Assembly (NCBI RefSeq): GCF_002954265.1
Contig: NZ_PPSL01000006.1
Span: 186,001-250,000, forward strand
Reading direction: 5' to 3'
Length of the DNA stretch: 64,000 bases
From: Flavipsychrobacter stenotrophus
Lineage (GTDB): Bacteria; Bacteroidota; Bacteroidia; Chitinophagales; Chitinophagaceae
The position numbers and the translations under genes were made by a program. The notes beneath the pieces were generated by a model. It did no database searches. It was not told the origin of the DNA and was given only the letters and a program-made list of their open reading frames with translations. This document shows positions 29,858 to 39,987 of the stretch, piece after piece (within the stretch, counting starts at the first letter, position 1; every line of letters starts with the position of its first letter).

Positions 29858-30661
29858 ATGGCAAAAGTAATCGCTATAGCGAATCAGAAGGGAGGAGTAG
29901 GCAAAACAACAACTGCAATTAATCTTGCGGCAAGTTTGGCTGTACTGGAATATAGAACATTATTGGTAGATGCAGATCCGCAGGCCAACAGCACCACAGG
30001 CAATGGTTTTGACCTGAGGAATATACAGCTGAGCCTATACGACTGCATGGTGAACGAAACACCGGTCAACCAGGTAGTGTTAGAAACAGAAACACCCAAT
30101 TTATTTTTGCTGCCCAGTCACCTCGATCTGGTAGGAGCGGAAATAGAATTGATCAATCAGCCAAACAGAGAGCATGTTTTACGCAAGGCGCTGGAGGCGG
30201 AACAAAACAATTACGATTTCATCATTATCGACTGTTCTCCTTCTCTGGGTTTAATTACTGTCAACTCCCTTTCTGCTGCCGATAGCGTTATCATACCGGT
30301 TCAGTGCGAGTATTTCGCCTTAGAGGGCCTGGGCAAATTGCTCAATACTATTAAGATCGTTCAGACACGTATCAACTCCGAACTGAAAATAGAAGGTATT
30401 CTGATGACCATGTATGATGGTCGTCTCCGTCTTTCTAACCAGGTTGTGGAAGAGATCAAAAATCACTTCTCAGAATTGGTATTCAACACCATTCTTCATC
30501 GCAATACAAGATTGGGCGAAGCACCAAGCTTTGGCAAACCAGTGTTGCTGTATGATGCCGAAAGCACAGGCGCGGTCAACTATCTTAACCTGGCAAAGGA
30601 GATACTGCAGAAGAACAATATGACCAAGATCAAGAACGAAGATAAAATTTTCGAAAAATAG
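29858..30661 (+). CDS. parA: Chromosome partitioning ATPase ParA (Soj)
   Basis: A 267-aa P-loop ATPase that with ParB segregates replicated origins. The deviant Walker A motif KGGVGKTT is at residues 11-18, LLVDADPQANST near 38-49, and IIIDCSPSLG near 123-132 forms Walker B. The length and lack of an N-terminal DNA-binding domain are typical of chromosomal Soj-type ParA. The stop is one base before the parB start (TAGCATG), so the two are almost certainly co-transcribed. ParAB usually lies near the replication origin, which may hold here, but I did not recognise a parS site in the window. Confidence 0.95.
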   Translation: MAKVIAIANQKGGVGKTTTAINLAASLAVLEYRTLLVDADPQANSTTGNGFDLRNIQLSLYDCMVNETPVNQVVLETETPNLFLLPSHLDLVGAEIELINQPNREHVLRKALEAEQNNYDFIIIDCSPSLGLITVNSLSAADSVIIPVQCEYFALEGLGKLLNTIKIVQTRINSELKIEGILMTMYDGRLRLSNQVVEEIKNHFSELVFNTILHRNTRLGEAPSFGKPVLLYDAESTGAVNYLNLAKEILQKNNMTKIKNEDKIFEK

Positions 30662-30662
30662 C

Positions 30663-31613
30663 ATGTCGCAAGTAAATAAGAAATCGGCTCTGGGTAAGGG
30701 AATACGCGCACTGCTCGATAATATAGACGAAGAAATAAATGCACCCAAGCAGGGCGTACCGGCCACTGCGGGGCAGAATAATAATGCCAATAATAACAAC
30801 AGTAATGCTGCCAATAGTAATACCAACAGCATTGCCCGCATACCTGTTACACAGATCGAGGTAAACCCTAAACAGCCACGTCATGATTTCGACGAACAGG
30901 CGCTTAAGGAACTATCTGAAAGCATCAAGCTGCACGACATAATCCAGCCGGTTACAGTCATAAAGGTAGGCACCAATAAATACCAGCTTATCTCGGGAGA
31001 ACGACGTTGGCGCGCTTCTAAGATGGCAGGCCTTACAGACATACCTGCTTACATACGCACCGCCGGCAGCCAGGAATTACTGGAGATGGCGCTCCTCGAA
31101 AACCTGCAGCGCGAGAACCTCAATGCTATAGAAATAGCGATGAGCTACCGCCGCCTTATGGATGAGTGCGAACTTACCCAGGAGCAAGTGTCAGACCGCA
31201 TGAAAAAAGAACGCAGCACAGTAGCCAACTACCTGCGTTTGCTTAAGTTACCTCCCGATGTGCAGAAAGCCGTAAGAGACGGACAACTCAGCATGGGCCA
31301 TGCAAGAGCTATCATCGGTTTGGAGCATGTAGATCAGCAACTCTATGCATTCCGCGAAGTCATTACCCGTGGTTTGTCTGTACGCCAGGTAGAACAGCTG
31401 GTCAAAGACATGGCAACCGAACGCGCTCCTAAAGAAGCTGCAATGGCCGCCATAAAACTACCACCAGCCTACAAGCGTATAGAAGATAATATGGCCTCAC
31501 AGCTATCTACCCGCGTAAAGCTGGCCCGCAAAAAAAATGGTAAAGGAAGCATACTCATAGAGTTCTACAGCGATGAAGACCTCGAAAGAATTATGGACAA
31601 AATGAGCATTTAA
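30663..31613 (+). CDS. parB: Chromosome partitioning protein ParB (Spo0J)
   Basis: A 316-aa CTPase and parS-binding protein. After a short N-terminal segment (KKSALGKGIRALLDNIDEE, typical of chromosomal ParB) there is an unusual Asn-rich linker (about residues 38-57). The ParB/Srx N-domain follows, with NPKQPRHDF, the CTP-binding box GERRWRAS and the helical motif ENLQRENLNA. The helix-turn-helix region (TQEQVSDRMKKERSTVANYL) binds parS. A C-terminal domain for dimerisation is present and ends in a basic stretch (ARKKNGKGSILIEFYSDEDL). It is the second gene of the parAB operon. Confidence 0.95.
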   Translation: MSQVNKKSALGKGIRALLDNIDEEINAPKQGVPATAGQNNNANNNNSNAANSNTNSIARIPVTQIEVNPKQPRHDFDEQALKELSESIKLHDIIQPVTVIKVGTNKYQLISGERRWRASKMAGLTDIPAYIRTAGSQELLEMALLENLQRENLNAIEIAMSYRRLMDECELTQEQVSDRMKKERSTVANYLRLLKLPPDVQKAVRDGQLSMGHARAIIGLEHVDQQLYAFREVITRGLSVRQVEQLVKDMATERAPKEAAMAAIKLPPAYKRIEDNMASQLSTRVKLARKKNGKGSILIEFYSDEDLERIMDKMSI

Positions 31614-31933
31614 TAAGCCCTGTAAGGGCGACGTCAATAGCGAGGGGTTTTAACCCCTCGTAAAAAACGAAAAATGTAAAAGCCCTGCAGGGGCGAAATA
31701 ACCACATCAAACTATTCGCCATTGTAGGTATTCTGACCAACAGCAATCGGGACGGCCCTCTTTGAGACTTAGGGATCGGTAATTGCAGGGAACGAAGCAA
31801 TCTCATATTTGGACGTATTCGTTTTGAATGCACTAAAAAACTCTTTGCGCACTAAAATCAAAAACCCTTTGCGCTTCTTTGCGATTAACCTTTGCGCTCT
31901 TTGCGTGAAACTGCATAAACCAACAAACAAGAC
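31614..31933. repeat. Dispersed repeat cluster downstream of parB
   Basis: This 320-bp gap holds hairpins AGCCCtgtaaGGGCG (31617-31630) and CGAGGGGTT/AACCCCTCG (31641-31660), the unit AGCCCTGCAGGGGCGAAAT (31681-31699), and the box GGACGTATTCGTTTT (31811-31825). Near 31850-31910, CTTTGCG recurs several times. No protein-coding ORF is credible. The first hairpins may serve as the parAB terminator. Confidence 0.7.
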
Positions 31934-32422
31934 ATGATCGACGAAGGCTGGGATAAAGAATCGAAAGAACATCAGAAGCAGTATAAATACATGCTGGAGC
32001 GTGGCAACAAGAACAACATTCTTCGTGCCCTGCCACGTCTTAACGATGAAGCCTTCGCAAAGATCGACTGCCTGGAATGCGCCAACTGCTGTAAGAACTA
32101 CTCTCCCCGCTTCAAGCAACCCGACATAAAACGCATCTCCAAAAGTCTTCGCCTGAAAGAAGGAGAACTGGTAGCTCGCTACCTAATATTGGATAGCGAA
32201 GGAGACTACGTATCCCGCACAAAACCATGCCCCTTCCTTGCCGAAGACAATACCTGCAACATCTATGACGATCGCCCCAGCGACTGTGCCCGCTACCCCT
32301 ATACCGACGAAGACGTGCTGATAAAACGCGTACCTCTTACCCTCAAAAACTCACTATCATGCCCCATCACTCACCACGTACTCGAAGCCCTTCTGGAACT
32401 GGAAGGCGGCAAAAAAAGTTAA
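31934..32422 (+). CDS. YkgJ-family cysteine-cluster protein
   Basis: A 162-aa soluble protein. Eight cysteines are placed as in the YkgJ/CxxCxxCC family: C46, C49, C52, C53 (CLECANCC), then C99, C108, C118 and C143. These probably bind an Fe-S cluster or zinc; the family has no firmly assigned reaction. The N-terminal 45 residues are charged and helical. It stands alone between parB and the oppositely oriented lipase gene. Confidence 0.85.
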   Translation: MIDEGWDKESKEHQKQYKYMLERGNKNNILRALPRLNDEAFAKIDCLECANCCKNYSPRFKQPDIKRISKSLRLKEGELVARYLILDSEGDYVSRTKPCPFLAEDNTCNIYDDRPSDCARYPYTDEDVLIKRVPLTLKNSLSCPITHHVLEALLELEGGKKS

Positions 32423-32543
32423 CTCAAGCAACCACCGAAAGAAAACACCTATTCATGTCTTTGCGCCGTTAGGTGCAAAAGGTTTGTAGCAATCGTGTCC
32501 CCCAAACAATGCGTGCCGTAGGTACGCAACTCATCATTAACCA

Positions 32544-33647
32544 CTACGGCACGATCACCGGGCTATAATTTTTCTTCACCAGGTAATAATACGGCTCAAA
32601 AATATGGTGCCTGAACACATTGCTACCTGAGTCCGGAAATTTCTTATAATAGTCAGCATCGGGTTGTAATACTATAGGATTACCCGCACGCATATAGTTG
32701 CAGGTGCCACTATACCTGGGTTGTTCAAGGCGGGGCATGTACTTCTTCACCTGCTTATACGCCAGCTTACCCACATACCTGTTATAAGTGCGCTGTGCCC
32801 GCCTTGGCGTCTTCGACAATCTATTATAAACATGACTTAACGCCACCCTCACCAACCTCTTCTGTGTCTTCACCTGCTCTCTCGAATTGCTAAACGGATT
32901 GAGCTTATTAAAGTCATTAGGCGTCTGTATAGAAACCGGTGTTTCAGGCACCCAATCAGCAGTATTCACAATAGTAAACGCCCAGCCACCGCGGGTTATA
33001 TAGTCAAAGTCATAAGCATAGTAAAGGTTACCTACTTTAGGCGCGGCACTGGCATAGGTCTTAAACACTATATCCCCGGGCAAGTTACCCGCTATCTGTT
33101 GGTAATGCAGGTAGGATGCCATCAATGTACTCAACGCCCCACCCTGGCTATGCCCTTCCAGAATCACTTGTTTCACCCCACGTGTATGATACTCTTTTAT
33201 CTTAGCCATCACCTCGGGCGCCATACTACCTATGCCTATCGTCCATCCTACGTGCACCGTAGCTTTCGGATCATTGGCCAGCTTGTAATTAAAGGTATAA
33301 TTGCTATCCAGTTTCAGCGTGCCTGTGGCCGGTATCATGGCGCTATAAAAGTTCTCCAGCCAGCTATCTACATCATAAGTAGTCCCTCTGAAGTTGATGA
33401 CAATTATAGTAGAATCCCTGTTCAGCCAAAGGTCCCACCTGTTATGCAAGCCAACTTCCGTTCCTCTAAATACCCTTGTAAACCCCGTCTCCTTAGGTGT
33501 CGCTCCCCTGAATTTCGTATCCACCTGCACTGCCGATCTGCGTAACGTGCCTTCATATTCTGTTGCATCAAATCCCGGCTTCAGGAGTTGGGCATAAGAA
33601 TTGGAAATTATCAGTAGACATAATAACTGCGCGAGGACTTTTTGCAT
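32544..33647 (-). CDS. Secreted class 3 lipase-like alpha/beta hydrolase
   Basis: A 367-aa protein with signal peptide MQKVLAQLLCLLIISNSYAQ, so periplasmic or surface-exposed. It has lipase class 3 features: VINFRGTTYDVDSWLENF before the lid region, the nucleophile elbow GHSQGG (S167) and SAAPKVGN..YAYDFD, followed by NTADWVPETP, which probably carries the catalytic Asp. The catalytic His is not assigned with confidence. It lacks a T9SS tail, unlike its upstream neighbours. It is probably an esterase or lipase on acylglycerols, but the substrate is inferred from family only. Confidence 0.8.
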   Translation of the reverse strand: MQKVLAQLLCLLIISNSYAQLLKPGFDATEYEGTLRRSAVQVDTKFRGATPKETGFTRVFRGTEVGLHNRWDLWLNRDSTIIVINFRGTTYDVDSWLENFYSAMIPATGTLKLDSNYTFNYKLANDPKATVHVGWTIGIGSMAPEVMAKIKEYHTRGVKQVILEGHSQGGALSTLMASYLHYQQIAGNLPGDIVFKTYASAAPKVGNLYYAYDFDYITRGGWAFTIVNTADWVPETPVSIQTPNDFNKLNPFSNSREQVKTQKRLVRVALSHVYNRLSKTPRRAQRTYNRYVGKLAYKQVKKYMPRLEQPRYSGTCNYMRAGNPIVLQPDADYYKKFPDSGSNVFRHHIFEPYYYLVKKNYSPVIVP

Positions 33648-33735
33648 ATTATAAATTTAGAGAAAACCCATCATCAATTAAAAACCATCAACGTCCCTAC
33701 ACATGCTTTTAACTAAACACTCACATCCTATACGC

Positions 33736-33765
33736 AGTGAAGGAGGCATGGCTGCCTCCTTCACT
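33736..33765 (-). terminator. Hairpin terminator of paralog E
   Basis: Perfect 13-bp inverted repeat AGTGAAGGAGGCA / TGCCTCCTTCACT with a 4-nt loop (33749-33752), just past the 3' end of the gene at 33786-35684. Confidence 0.85.
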
Positions 33766-33785
33766 AATAATTGCAATAAAAAAGC

Positions 33786-35684
33786 TTAGCGCTGTACCTG
33801 CATCTTATTGGTATAATTAACCGCAGCAGATCTTACTGATATAGTATACAAGCCATTGGTCAATGAAGATATATCTACCTGGCCCATACCTGCACCAGCA
33901 GTCATATCGATAACATTGCTGTATACCTCACGTCCGGTAATATCACAAACTGATACGGTGCCCTGCTGTGCCGCAGGTAATGTCCAGGCAATGTTCACAT
34001 GTCCGTTAGTTGGGTTAGGGAATGCGAGGATAGCAGCCGCATCAGCAGATACACTGCCTACACCAACAGGAATTGGAGTTATAGTCTTAGCCACCGTATT
34101 CTGCTTAAAGCTGGCAGTAGTCATAGATGGTGCAGCCGCAGTAAGTGTGGCCCATGAACAAGGCGTAGTAAGGTAGTTCAGCGAATCAGGGAATATCATG
34201 TAGGTTTGGCCCACAGGAATGTTGCTGAATGTATAGTGCCCTGTCGCATCAGTAGTTGTTCCCTGTACCAGCTGCATGGTAGTGGCATTAAGAATATACA
34301 TCTTCATACCATTTACCGGTATGCCTACTGAGGTTCCTTTATTAGCTCCGGCTGTTACATCACCCGCTACAAAACCAGGTCCGGTAGTTACTGTACCCGC
34401 CATCATATTTATATCCTGATTGATATCGCCTGCACCACTTGCATGTACAAGCACGTCTGCGGTATTCCAGTAAAAGCTGCTTGTGTGGTAAGTTGGAATG
34501 TACCCTGTAGTTCCGGCCAATGAGTCAGAAGTTGCTGCCTTGATCCTATATGAATTTGGCGACACCCCAACAAACTGGTAGCTAACACTTGTTCCTGATG
34601 CATACAAATTAACAGAGTCAACCGCAGTAAGCATAGGAGCCACATAAGTGATCAGCCATACCTTTACCGGGCCATAATAGGCGCCTGAAGTGAAATTGAC
34701 CTGGCCTGATATACCATCAAAAGGAAGTATAGTTACAGGGAACGTTGCAGAGGCAACACCACCACAACCGGTAGTTGTATAACTAACTGTTGCTGCACCA
34801 GCAGAAACTCCTGTAAGATTGCCATAGGCATCTATTGTGGCGAGTGAAGAAGGTGTAACGCTCCATGTGCCGGTATAAACTGTTTCGCCAAGATTTATCA
34901 CAGAACCCACATTAACAGATCCTGTGCCATAAATAATACCGACATCTGTTGTATTTGACACCGTGATCGGCAACACAGTACTGATTGGGCCACAACCGCC
35001 TGTAGCAGCAAATGTGTAAGAGATATCAGCAGTTCCAAGCGTAAGACCGGTTAGTGTAGCAGTAAAGCCGCTGGTGCCAACAACAGTAGCAACGGCAGGA
35101 TTAGAGCTACTCCATACACCACCGGAAAGGCTGTCATTTATTGTGATGGCAGATCCCAGGCAAACAACAGACGGGCCAATGATCGGACCGGCAGGTGTAC
35201 CTGAAACTGTGACAGTTGCTATAACTGGGCAGCCTGTTGAAAGACTATAGTATATATCTGCTGTACCCGGATTTACACCATACACAACTCCTGTAACGTA
35301 GTCAACAGTCGCAATGTAGGTATCACCACTATACCAGGTACCACCCGGGGTTGCGTCAGCCAACGCAGTTGTATAACTGGTGCACAAACTAAGTGTGCCG
35401 GTAATAGGCAAGGGAACGAAATCCACAGTAAGCGGCGCGGAAGATAGCCCTGCGCTTGATACATAACTGATCGTTACCGTGCCCGAAGCAACAGCATAAG
35501 CTACTCCACTGGTAGGATCAATGGTAGCTATTGCAGTGTTGCTGCTAGACCATGTACCACCTGTAGTAAGGCTGTCATAAAAATAAAGCGTATTACCGGG
35601 GCAAGCCGAGGTAGGGCCGGAGAAACCATAAGATGCAAAACAAGCCAGTAGTGCAACCATAGTAATAAGAAATTGTTTTTTCAT
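33786..35684 (-). CDS. T9SS-secreted Ig-like repeat protein (small array, paralog E)
   Basis: A 632-aa secreted protein with signal peptide MKKQFLITMVALLACFASYG. Four BIG2-like Ig repeats follow (GGTWSSSNTAIATIDPTSG type, about 20-320), each with paired cysteines. Then comes a conserved central region (FDGISGQVNF...GPVKVWLITY...YRIKAATSDS...PTYHTSSFYW). Next is a carboxypeptidase-regulatory/SdrB-like module (PVNGMKMYILNATTM...TDATGHYTFSNIPVG). A C-terminal T9SS sorting domain ends it (LAFPNPTNGHVNIAWTLP...LTNGLYTISVRS). It is the first of four tandem minus-strand paralogs. No catalytic motif is visible; a cell-surface structural or binding role is inferred. Confidence 0.85.
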   Translation of the reverse strand: MKKQFLITMVALLACFASYGFSGPTSACPGNTLYFYDSLTTGGTWSSSNTAIATIDPTSGVAYAVASGTVTISYVSSAGLSSAPLTVDFVPLPITGTLSLCTSYTTALADATPGGTWYSGDTYIATVDYVTGVVYGVNPGTADIYYSLSTGCPVIATVTVSGTPAGPIIGPSVVCLGSAITINDSLSGGVWSSSNPAVATVVGTSGFTATLTGLTLGTADISYTFAATGGCGPISTVLPITVSNTTDVGIIYGTGSVNVGSVINLGETVYTGTWSVTPSSLATIDAYGNLTGVSAGAATVSYTTTGCGGVASATFPVTILPFDGISGQVNFTSGAYYGPVKVWLITYVAPMLTAVDSVNLYASGTSVSYQFVGVSPNSYRIKAATSDSLAGTTGYIPTYHTSSFYWNTADVLVHASGAGDINQDINMMAGTVTTGPGFVAGDVTAGANKGTSVGIPVNGMKMYILNATTMQLVQGTTTDATGHYTFSNIPVGQTYMIFPDSLNYLTTPCSWATLTAAAPSMTTASFKQNTVAKTITPIPVGVGSVSADAAAILAFPNPTNGHVNIAWTLPAAQQGTVSVCDITGREVYSNVIDMTAGAGMGQVDISSLTNGLYTISVRSAAVNYTNKMQVQR

Positions 35685-35820
35685 GATATTGAATTTGAAA
35701 TAGTGAATAAAGCAAAAGTGAGTTGTACAATTATGCGCAAAAGTACCTGCATATATGACGTTAGGATCTTAAAAAATGTTAGTAATACAGGAATATATAG
35801 AATTGCCTACTTACAATAAA

Positions 35821-35854
35821 ACCAAAAGGAAAGCATCTCTGCTTCCCTTTTGGT
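35821..35854 (-). terminator. Hairpin terminator of paralog F
   Basis: 15-bp arms ACCAAAAGGAAAGCA / TGCTTCCCTTTTGGT (one mismatch) with a 4-nt loop. The core is shared with the terminators of paralogs G and H. Confidence 0.85.
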
Positions 35855-35879
35855 AAATCTAAAAAAATAAGCGGTCTGA

Positions 35880-37796
35880 TTAGTGCTGTACCTGTATCTT
35901 ATTGATATAATTAACCGCAGCAGACTTTACTGAGATTGTATACAAACCATTAGTTAATGAAGATATATTCACCTGGCTGATGCCTGTACCTGCGGTCATA
36001 TCAATTACACTGCTGTATACTTCGCGGCCGGTAACATCGCAAACCGAAACCGCACCCAGCTGTGCAGTTGGTAAAGTCCAGGCGATGTTTACTCGTCCGT
36101 TAGTAGGGTTAGGGAAGGCAAGGATAGTAGCCGCATCGGTAGATACACTGCCTACACCAACAGGTATTGGCGTGATGGTCTTAGCAACTGTGTGCTGCTT
36201 AAAGCTGGCAGACGTAACAGAAGGAACAGCCGTAGTAAGTGCTATACCCGTGCATGGCGTAGTAAAATAGTTCAGCGAATCGGGGAACACATAATATGTG
36301 GCACCAACCGGAAGGTTACTGAACGAATAATGTCCGGTAGCATCTGTACGGATTGCCTGCATCAACTGTAAGGTTGTTGAGTTGAAGATATACATCATTA
36401 ATCCCTTAACAGGCACACTGGTTGTAGTACCCTTATTTGCACCTGCGCTTACGTCACCGGCAACAAATCCCGGACCTGTTGTAACAGTACCATAAGACAT
36501 GTTGATGTCTTTGTTGATATCGCTGGTTCCTGAAGTGTGGTAGAACACGTTAGCACCATTCCAGTAGAAGCTGCTGATGTGGTAGGTAGGGATATAACCG
36601 GAAGTACCTATCACTGAAGAAGAATCAAGAGGTGCAGCCTTTATACGGAAAGAATCTGTTGGGGCGCCAAGGAACTGGTAAGCGACGCTTGTACCTGTAG
36701 AGTAAACCGTAACAGAATCAATAGCGGTAAGGAAAGGAGATACATACCTGATCAGCCAAATCTTAACCGGGCCTGTATGAGCACCACTCAGGAAATTAAC
36801 GTGACCGGAGATACCATCGAACGCAGTAACTGTAACTGTATGTGTTACAGACATTGCACCACCACAACCATTTACAGTATAGGTAGCGATTGCAGTACCT
36901 GCACTTACTCCAGTTACAACACCGGACGCACTAATGGTAGCAACGCTTGTTGGCGTAATGCTCCATGTACCGCCGGTGGTAGCATCAGTAAGATTAATAG
37001 TAGAACTTGTAGCTACAGTAGAAGGCCCTGCTATTGCAGCGGGAGGCGTAGTAGTGTTCAATACATCTACGCTGTAAGTGCTGTAAAAAGTACCGCATGC
37101 ATTAGTTACACTGTAAGTTATAGTTGCAGTTCCTACAGAAACACCGGTAAGCGTAGTTGTGGAACCGGAACCCAATGCGGAAGTAGCAATAACCGTAGCT
37201 ATACCCGGTGCGGAAGAGCTCCACATTCCTACAGTCGTGGTGTCGTGAAGGGTAATTGTTGAGCCTACGCATACTACAGAATCGCCTGAAATAGAAGATG
37301 GTGTAGTAGCCAAGACTGTAACTATGACCTGCGCATAGCAACCTGGCCCTACAGTATATCGGATAGAGGTACCGCTACTTGGCATTATGCCAAAAACAGT
37401 TCCACCTGAATTAACTGTTGCAACAGATGTGTAGACGCTGCTCCAGGTACCTCCCGGTGTAGCATCAGCCAATACTGTCGTTCCTCCGGGGCAAACCGTA
37501 CTAGTACCTGTTATAGCAGCCGGAGCGGTTGTGACTGTAAATAGTGATGTAACATATGCCGACCCTACTGTGTATGTGATCGTAGTGGTGCCGGCTGAAA
37601 CACCATACACATTACCTGTAGTACCTACTGTGGCTACCGAAGGGGTACTGCTCGACCACACGCCACCAGCGGTGCTGTCGGCAACGTGACCCATGCCACC
37701 AACACAGGTGCCGGTAGCACCGGTAATTGGCATCTGCGCAAAAGAGGCAAAGCAACTAAATAATGCAATAATGGAAAGAATACAATGTCTTTTCAT
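35880..37796 (-). CDS. T9SS-secreted Ig-like repeat protein (small array, paralog F)
   Basis: A 638-aa protein with signal peptide MKRHCILSIIALFSCFASFAQ. Four BIG2-like repeats (GGVWSSSTPSVATV and similar) follow, then the shared central region (FDGISGHVNF...GPVKIWLIRY...PTYHISSFYW). The SdrB-like module (PVKGLMMYIFNSTTL...TDATGHYSFSNLPVG) comes next, then a T9SS tail (LAFPNPTNGRVNIAWTLP...LYTISVKSAAVNY). Its tail is closest to paralog E, while its SdrB-like module is closest to paralog H. It carries its own terminator. It is presumably a cell-surface protein like its neighbours; ligand unknown. Confidence 0.85.
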   Translation of the reverse strand: MKRHCILSIIALFSCFASFAQMPITGATGTCVGGMGHVADSTAGGVWSSSTPSVATVGTTGNVYGVSAGTTTITYTVGSAYVTSLFTVTTAPAAITGTSTVCPGGTTVLADATPGGTWSSVYTSVATVNSGGTVFGIMPSSGTSIRYTVGPGCYAQVIVTVLATTPSSISGDSVVCVGSTITLHDTTTVGMWSSSAPGIATVIATSALGSGSTTTLTGVSVGTATITYSVTNACGTFYSTYSVDVLNTTTPPAAIAGPSTVATSSTINLTDATTGGTWSITPTSVATISASGVVTGVSAGTAIATYTVNGCGGAMSVTHTVTVTAFDGISGHVNFLSGAHTGPVKIWLIRYVSPFLTAIDSVTVYSTGTSVAYQFLGAPTDSFRIKAAPLDSSSVIGTSGYIPTYHISSFYWNGANVFYHTSGTSDINKDINMSYGTVTTGPGFVAGDVSAGANKGTTTSVPVKGLMMYIFNSTTLQLMQAIRTDATGHYSFSNLPVGATYYVFPDSLNYFTTPCTGIALTTAVPSVTSASFKQHTVAKTITPIPVGVGSVSTDAATILAFPNPTNGRVNIAWTLPTAQLGAVSVCDVTGREVYSSVIDMTAGTGISQVNISSLTNGLYTISVKSAAVNYINKIQVQH

Positions 37797-38011
37797 AATA
37801 ATGGCTTTTTGTTGAATGATTAAAAATAATAATTTTATCTGTAGTTAAAAACTAATTATTAACTACCCACTAGTAAGACGGAAATACAGTTCAATTCGTT
37901 AGTACTGGAGGAAAATAAATGGGCCTTATTAAGAATAAGTCCATCTTGTCCGGAAAAACCAGCTCGGATCAATGACCTCAACAGAGAAAGTCCAGGTTTG
38001 CCCTTACAAAA

Positions 38012-38045
38012 ACCACAAGGGAAGCATCTCTGCTTCCCTTGTGGT
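38012..38045 (-). terminator. Hairpin terminator of paralog G
   Basis: Perfect 15-bp arms ACCACAAGGGAAGCA / TGCTTCCCTTGTGGT with a TCTC loop (38027-38030). Confidence 0.9.
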
Positions 38046-38070
38046 AAAACTAAAACACACTCACTATTTA

Positions 38071-39987
38071 TTAGTGTTGTACCTGTATTTTGTTGTTGTA
38101 ATTTACAGGAGCAGACCTTACAGAGATAGTGTACAAACCGCTTGTCAGTGAAGACAAATCGATCTGATGAACACCTGCACCCGCAGTCATTTTGATATTA
38201 CTGTGGAATACTTCACGGCCCGTAATATCCGCTACTACTATTGTTGCCTCTTCTGACGAAGGCATAGTCCATGTGATATTCACCTTACCGTTAGTAGGGT
38301 TAGGGAAAACGAACACGTTAGGATCAGGCGCTATATCTACTATCGCAACAGGAGCCGGGGTGATCGTATGTGACAGGGTATGTTGTACAAAAGCTGCATT
38401 AGAAACAGATGGTGCAGCCGTGGTAAGTGCCAGACCTGTGTAAGGAGTAGTAAGGTAATTAAGAGAATCAGGGAATACGTAATAGGTTTGACCAAGTGGC
38501 AGGTTATTAAAATAATAATGCCCCGTAGCGTCGGTAGGTACAGACCGGATCAACTGTAGCGTGGATGAATTAAAAATGTACATCATCATCCCGCTTACAG
38601 GCACACTTGTTGTGGTGCCCTTGTTAGCACCCGTGGTAACATTGCCCGCTACAAAGCCTGCGCCGGATGTAACAGTGCCATACGCCATATTGATATCCTG
38701 ATTGATATCGGGCGCACCCGATATGTGGTATAATACATCAGCAGCATACCAGTAAAAACTGCTTGTGTGGTATGTAGGAATAAAGCCGGTCGATGAAACA
38801 GCAAATGTATCTATCACCGCTGCCTTTATACGATAAGAATCTGTAAGTGCACCTAAAAACTGATAATAGACAGAAGTAGCCCCTGTACATGGAATAAGTA
38901 CCGAGTCAACCGCTGCAAGGTTCATTGTAGAAGCGTTGTAGGTGATGAGCCATACTTTAACGTCGGCATGACAGTAGCCACCGGGAAAGTTTACATGCCC
39001 TGAAATACCATTGAACGCAGAAACAGTAACAGGATGGGTAGCATATGCCAGCCCGCTGCATCCACTTACACCATATGAAATAGTGGCTGTTCCGGCCGCT
39101 AAACCAGTGACACCACCTGTGGCACTCACAGTAGCTATGGATGGATTGCTACTGCTCCACGTACCACCGGAAACGCTGCCGGAAAGGGAAATTGAAGCAC
39201 CAACCGCAACTGATGAGGGTCCGGAAATAGTTCCCGATGAAGTAGACGTGGTGACGGTGATGTTTTTATAAAAAGAGCGTGATGTACCGCAGCCCCCTGC
39301 CCCGGAAAGAACGACATATTTTATTGAGTCTGCTCCGGCGGAGATACCGGTAACCACACCGGTAGCATTAACTGTAGCCACAGCTATATTGCTGCTTACC
39401 CATATCCCTCCCATTGCGGTAGTAGATAGCGTAGTTGATGAACCAACACAGACATGAATGGCTCCAGTTAACCCGCTATCTATTGTAGATGAGGGTACAT
39501 AAATACTGTGATGAGCTGTGCAATAGCCTGACAAAGTGTAGTTGATCACTGTGGTACCTCCATGCACCGCAGTAACCATACCTGCGGATGAACTTACAGT
39601 AGCCACATATGTGCTGCTACTGCTCCATATACCGCCAGACACCAAGTTGCTTACAGAACCAGACGCGCCGATACACAGCGTATCTACCCCGGCAATAGCA
39701 GGAAGAGACAAGTATACAGTAAATGTAGAAGTGGTAACACTTGCGCCCAGCGTATAAGTGATGGTAGTCGTACCGGCAGAAACAGCATACACCGTGGCGT
39801 GTGAGCCAGAGCTGCCCGGACGTATTGTAGCTACAGCAGGATTACTACTTGACCATACACCTCCAGTAGTAAGGCTATCGTGAAAATCATATGTCAACCC
39901 CACACAGCCGGATGACGGACCGGTAAATGCGTAGGAAAGACAACTGGATAACAAGACAAATAATACAAGGGTAAAAAACTTGTTCAT
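38071..39987 (-). CDS. T9SS-secreted Ig-like repeat protein (small array, paralog G)
   Basis: About 638 aa. I chose the start at 39987 because it gives the signal peptide MNKFFTLVLFVLLSSCLSYA; the frame extends 18 codons further upstream (40041) into a Pro/Arg-rich leader that does not resemble the paralogs. Four BIG2-like repeats follow (GGVWSSSNPAVATI, GGIWSSSSTYVATV, GGIWVSSNIAVATV, GGTWSSSNPSIATV). Then come the common central region (FNGISGHVNF...DVKVWLITY), the SdrB-like module (MMYIFNSSTL...TDATGHYYF) and a T9SS tail (FVFPNPTNGKVNITWTMP). Its tail and 3' untranslated region are nearly identical to those of paralog H, while its body is more divergent. Confidence 0.85.
   Translation of the reverse strand: MNKFFTLVLFVLLSSCLSYAFTGPSSGCVGLTYDFHDSLTTGGVWSSSNPAVATIRPGSSGSHATVYAVSAGTTTITYTLGASVTTSTFTVYLSLPAIAGVDTLCIGASGSVSNLVSGGIWSSSSTYVATVSSSAGMVTAVHGGTTVINYTLSGYCTAHHSIYVPSSTIDSGLTGAIHVCVGSSTTLSTTAMGGIWVSSNIAVATVNATGVVTGISAGADSIKYVVLSGAGGCGTSRSFYKNITVTTSTSSGTISGPSSVAVGASISLSGSVSGGTWSSSNPSIATVSATGGVTGLAAGTATISYGVSGCSGLAYATHPVTVSAFNGISGHVNFPGGYCHADVKVWLITYNASTMNLAAVDSVLIPCTGATSVYYQFLGALTDSYRIKAAVIDTFAVSSTGFIPTYHTSSFYWYAADVLYHISGAPDINQDINMAYGTVTSGAGFVAGNVTTGANKGTTTSVPVSGMMMYIFNSSTLQLIRSVPTDATGHYYFNNLPLGQTYYVFPDSLNYLTTPYTGLALTTAAPSVSNAAFVQHTLSHTITPAPVAIVDIAPDPNVFVFPNPTNGKVNITWTMPSSEEATIVVADITGREVFHSNIKMTAGAGVHQIDLSSLTSGLYTISVRSAPVNYNNKIQVQH

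Noticed and set aside
29684-31933. Possible parS or origin near parAB
   Set aside because: I looked for a GTTTCAC/GTGAAAC palindrome and DnaA-box clusters and did not find a convincing one.
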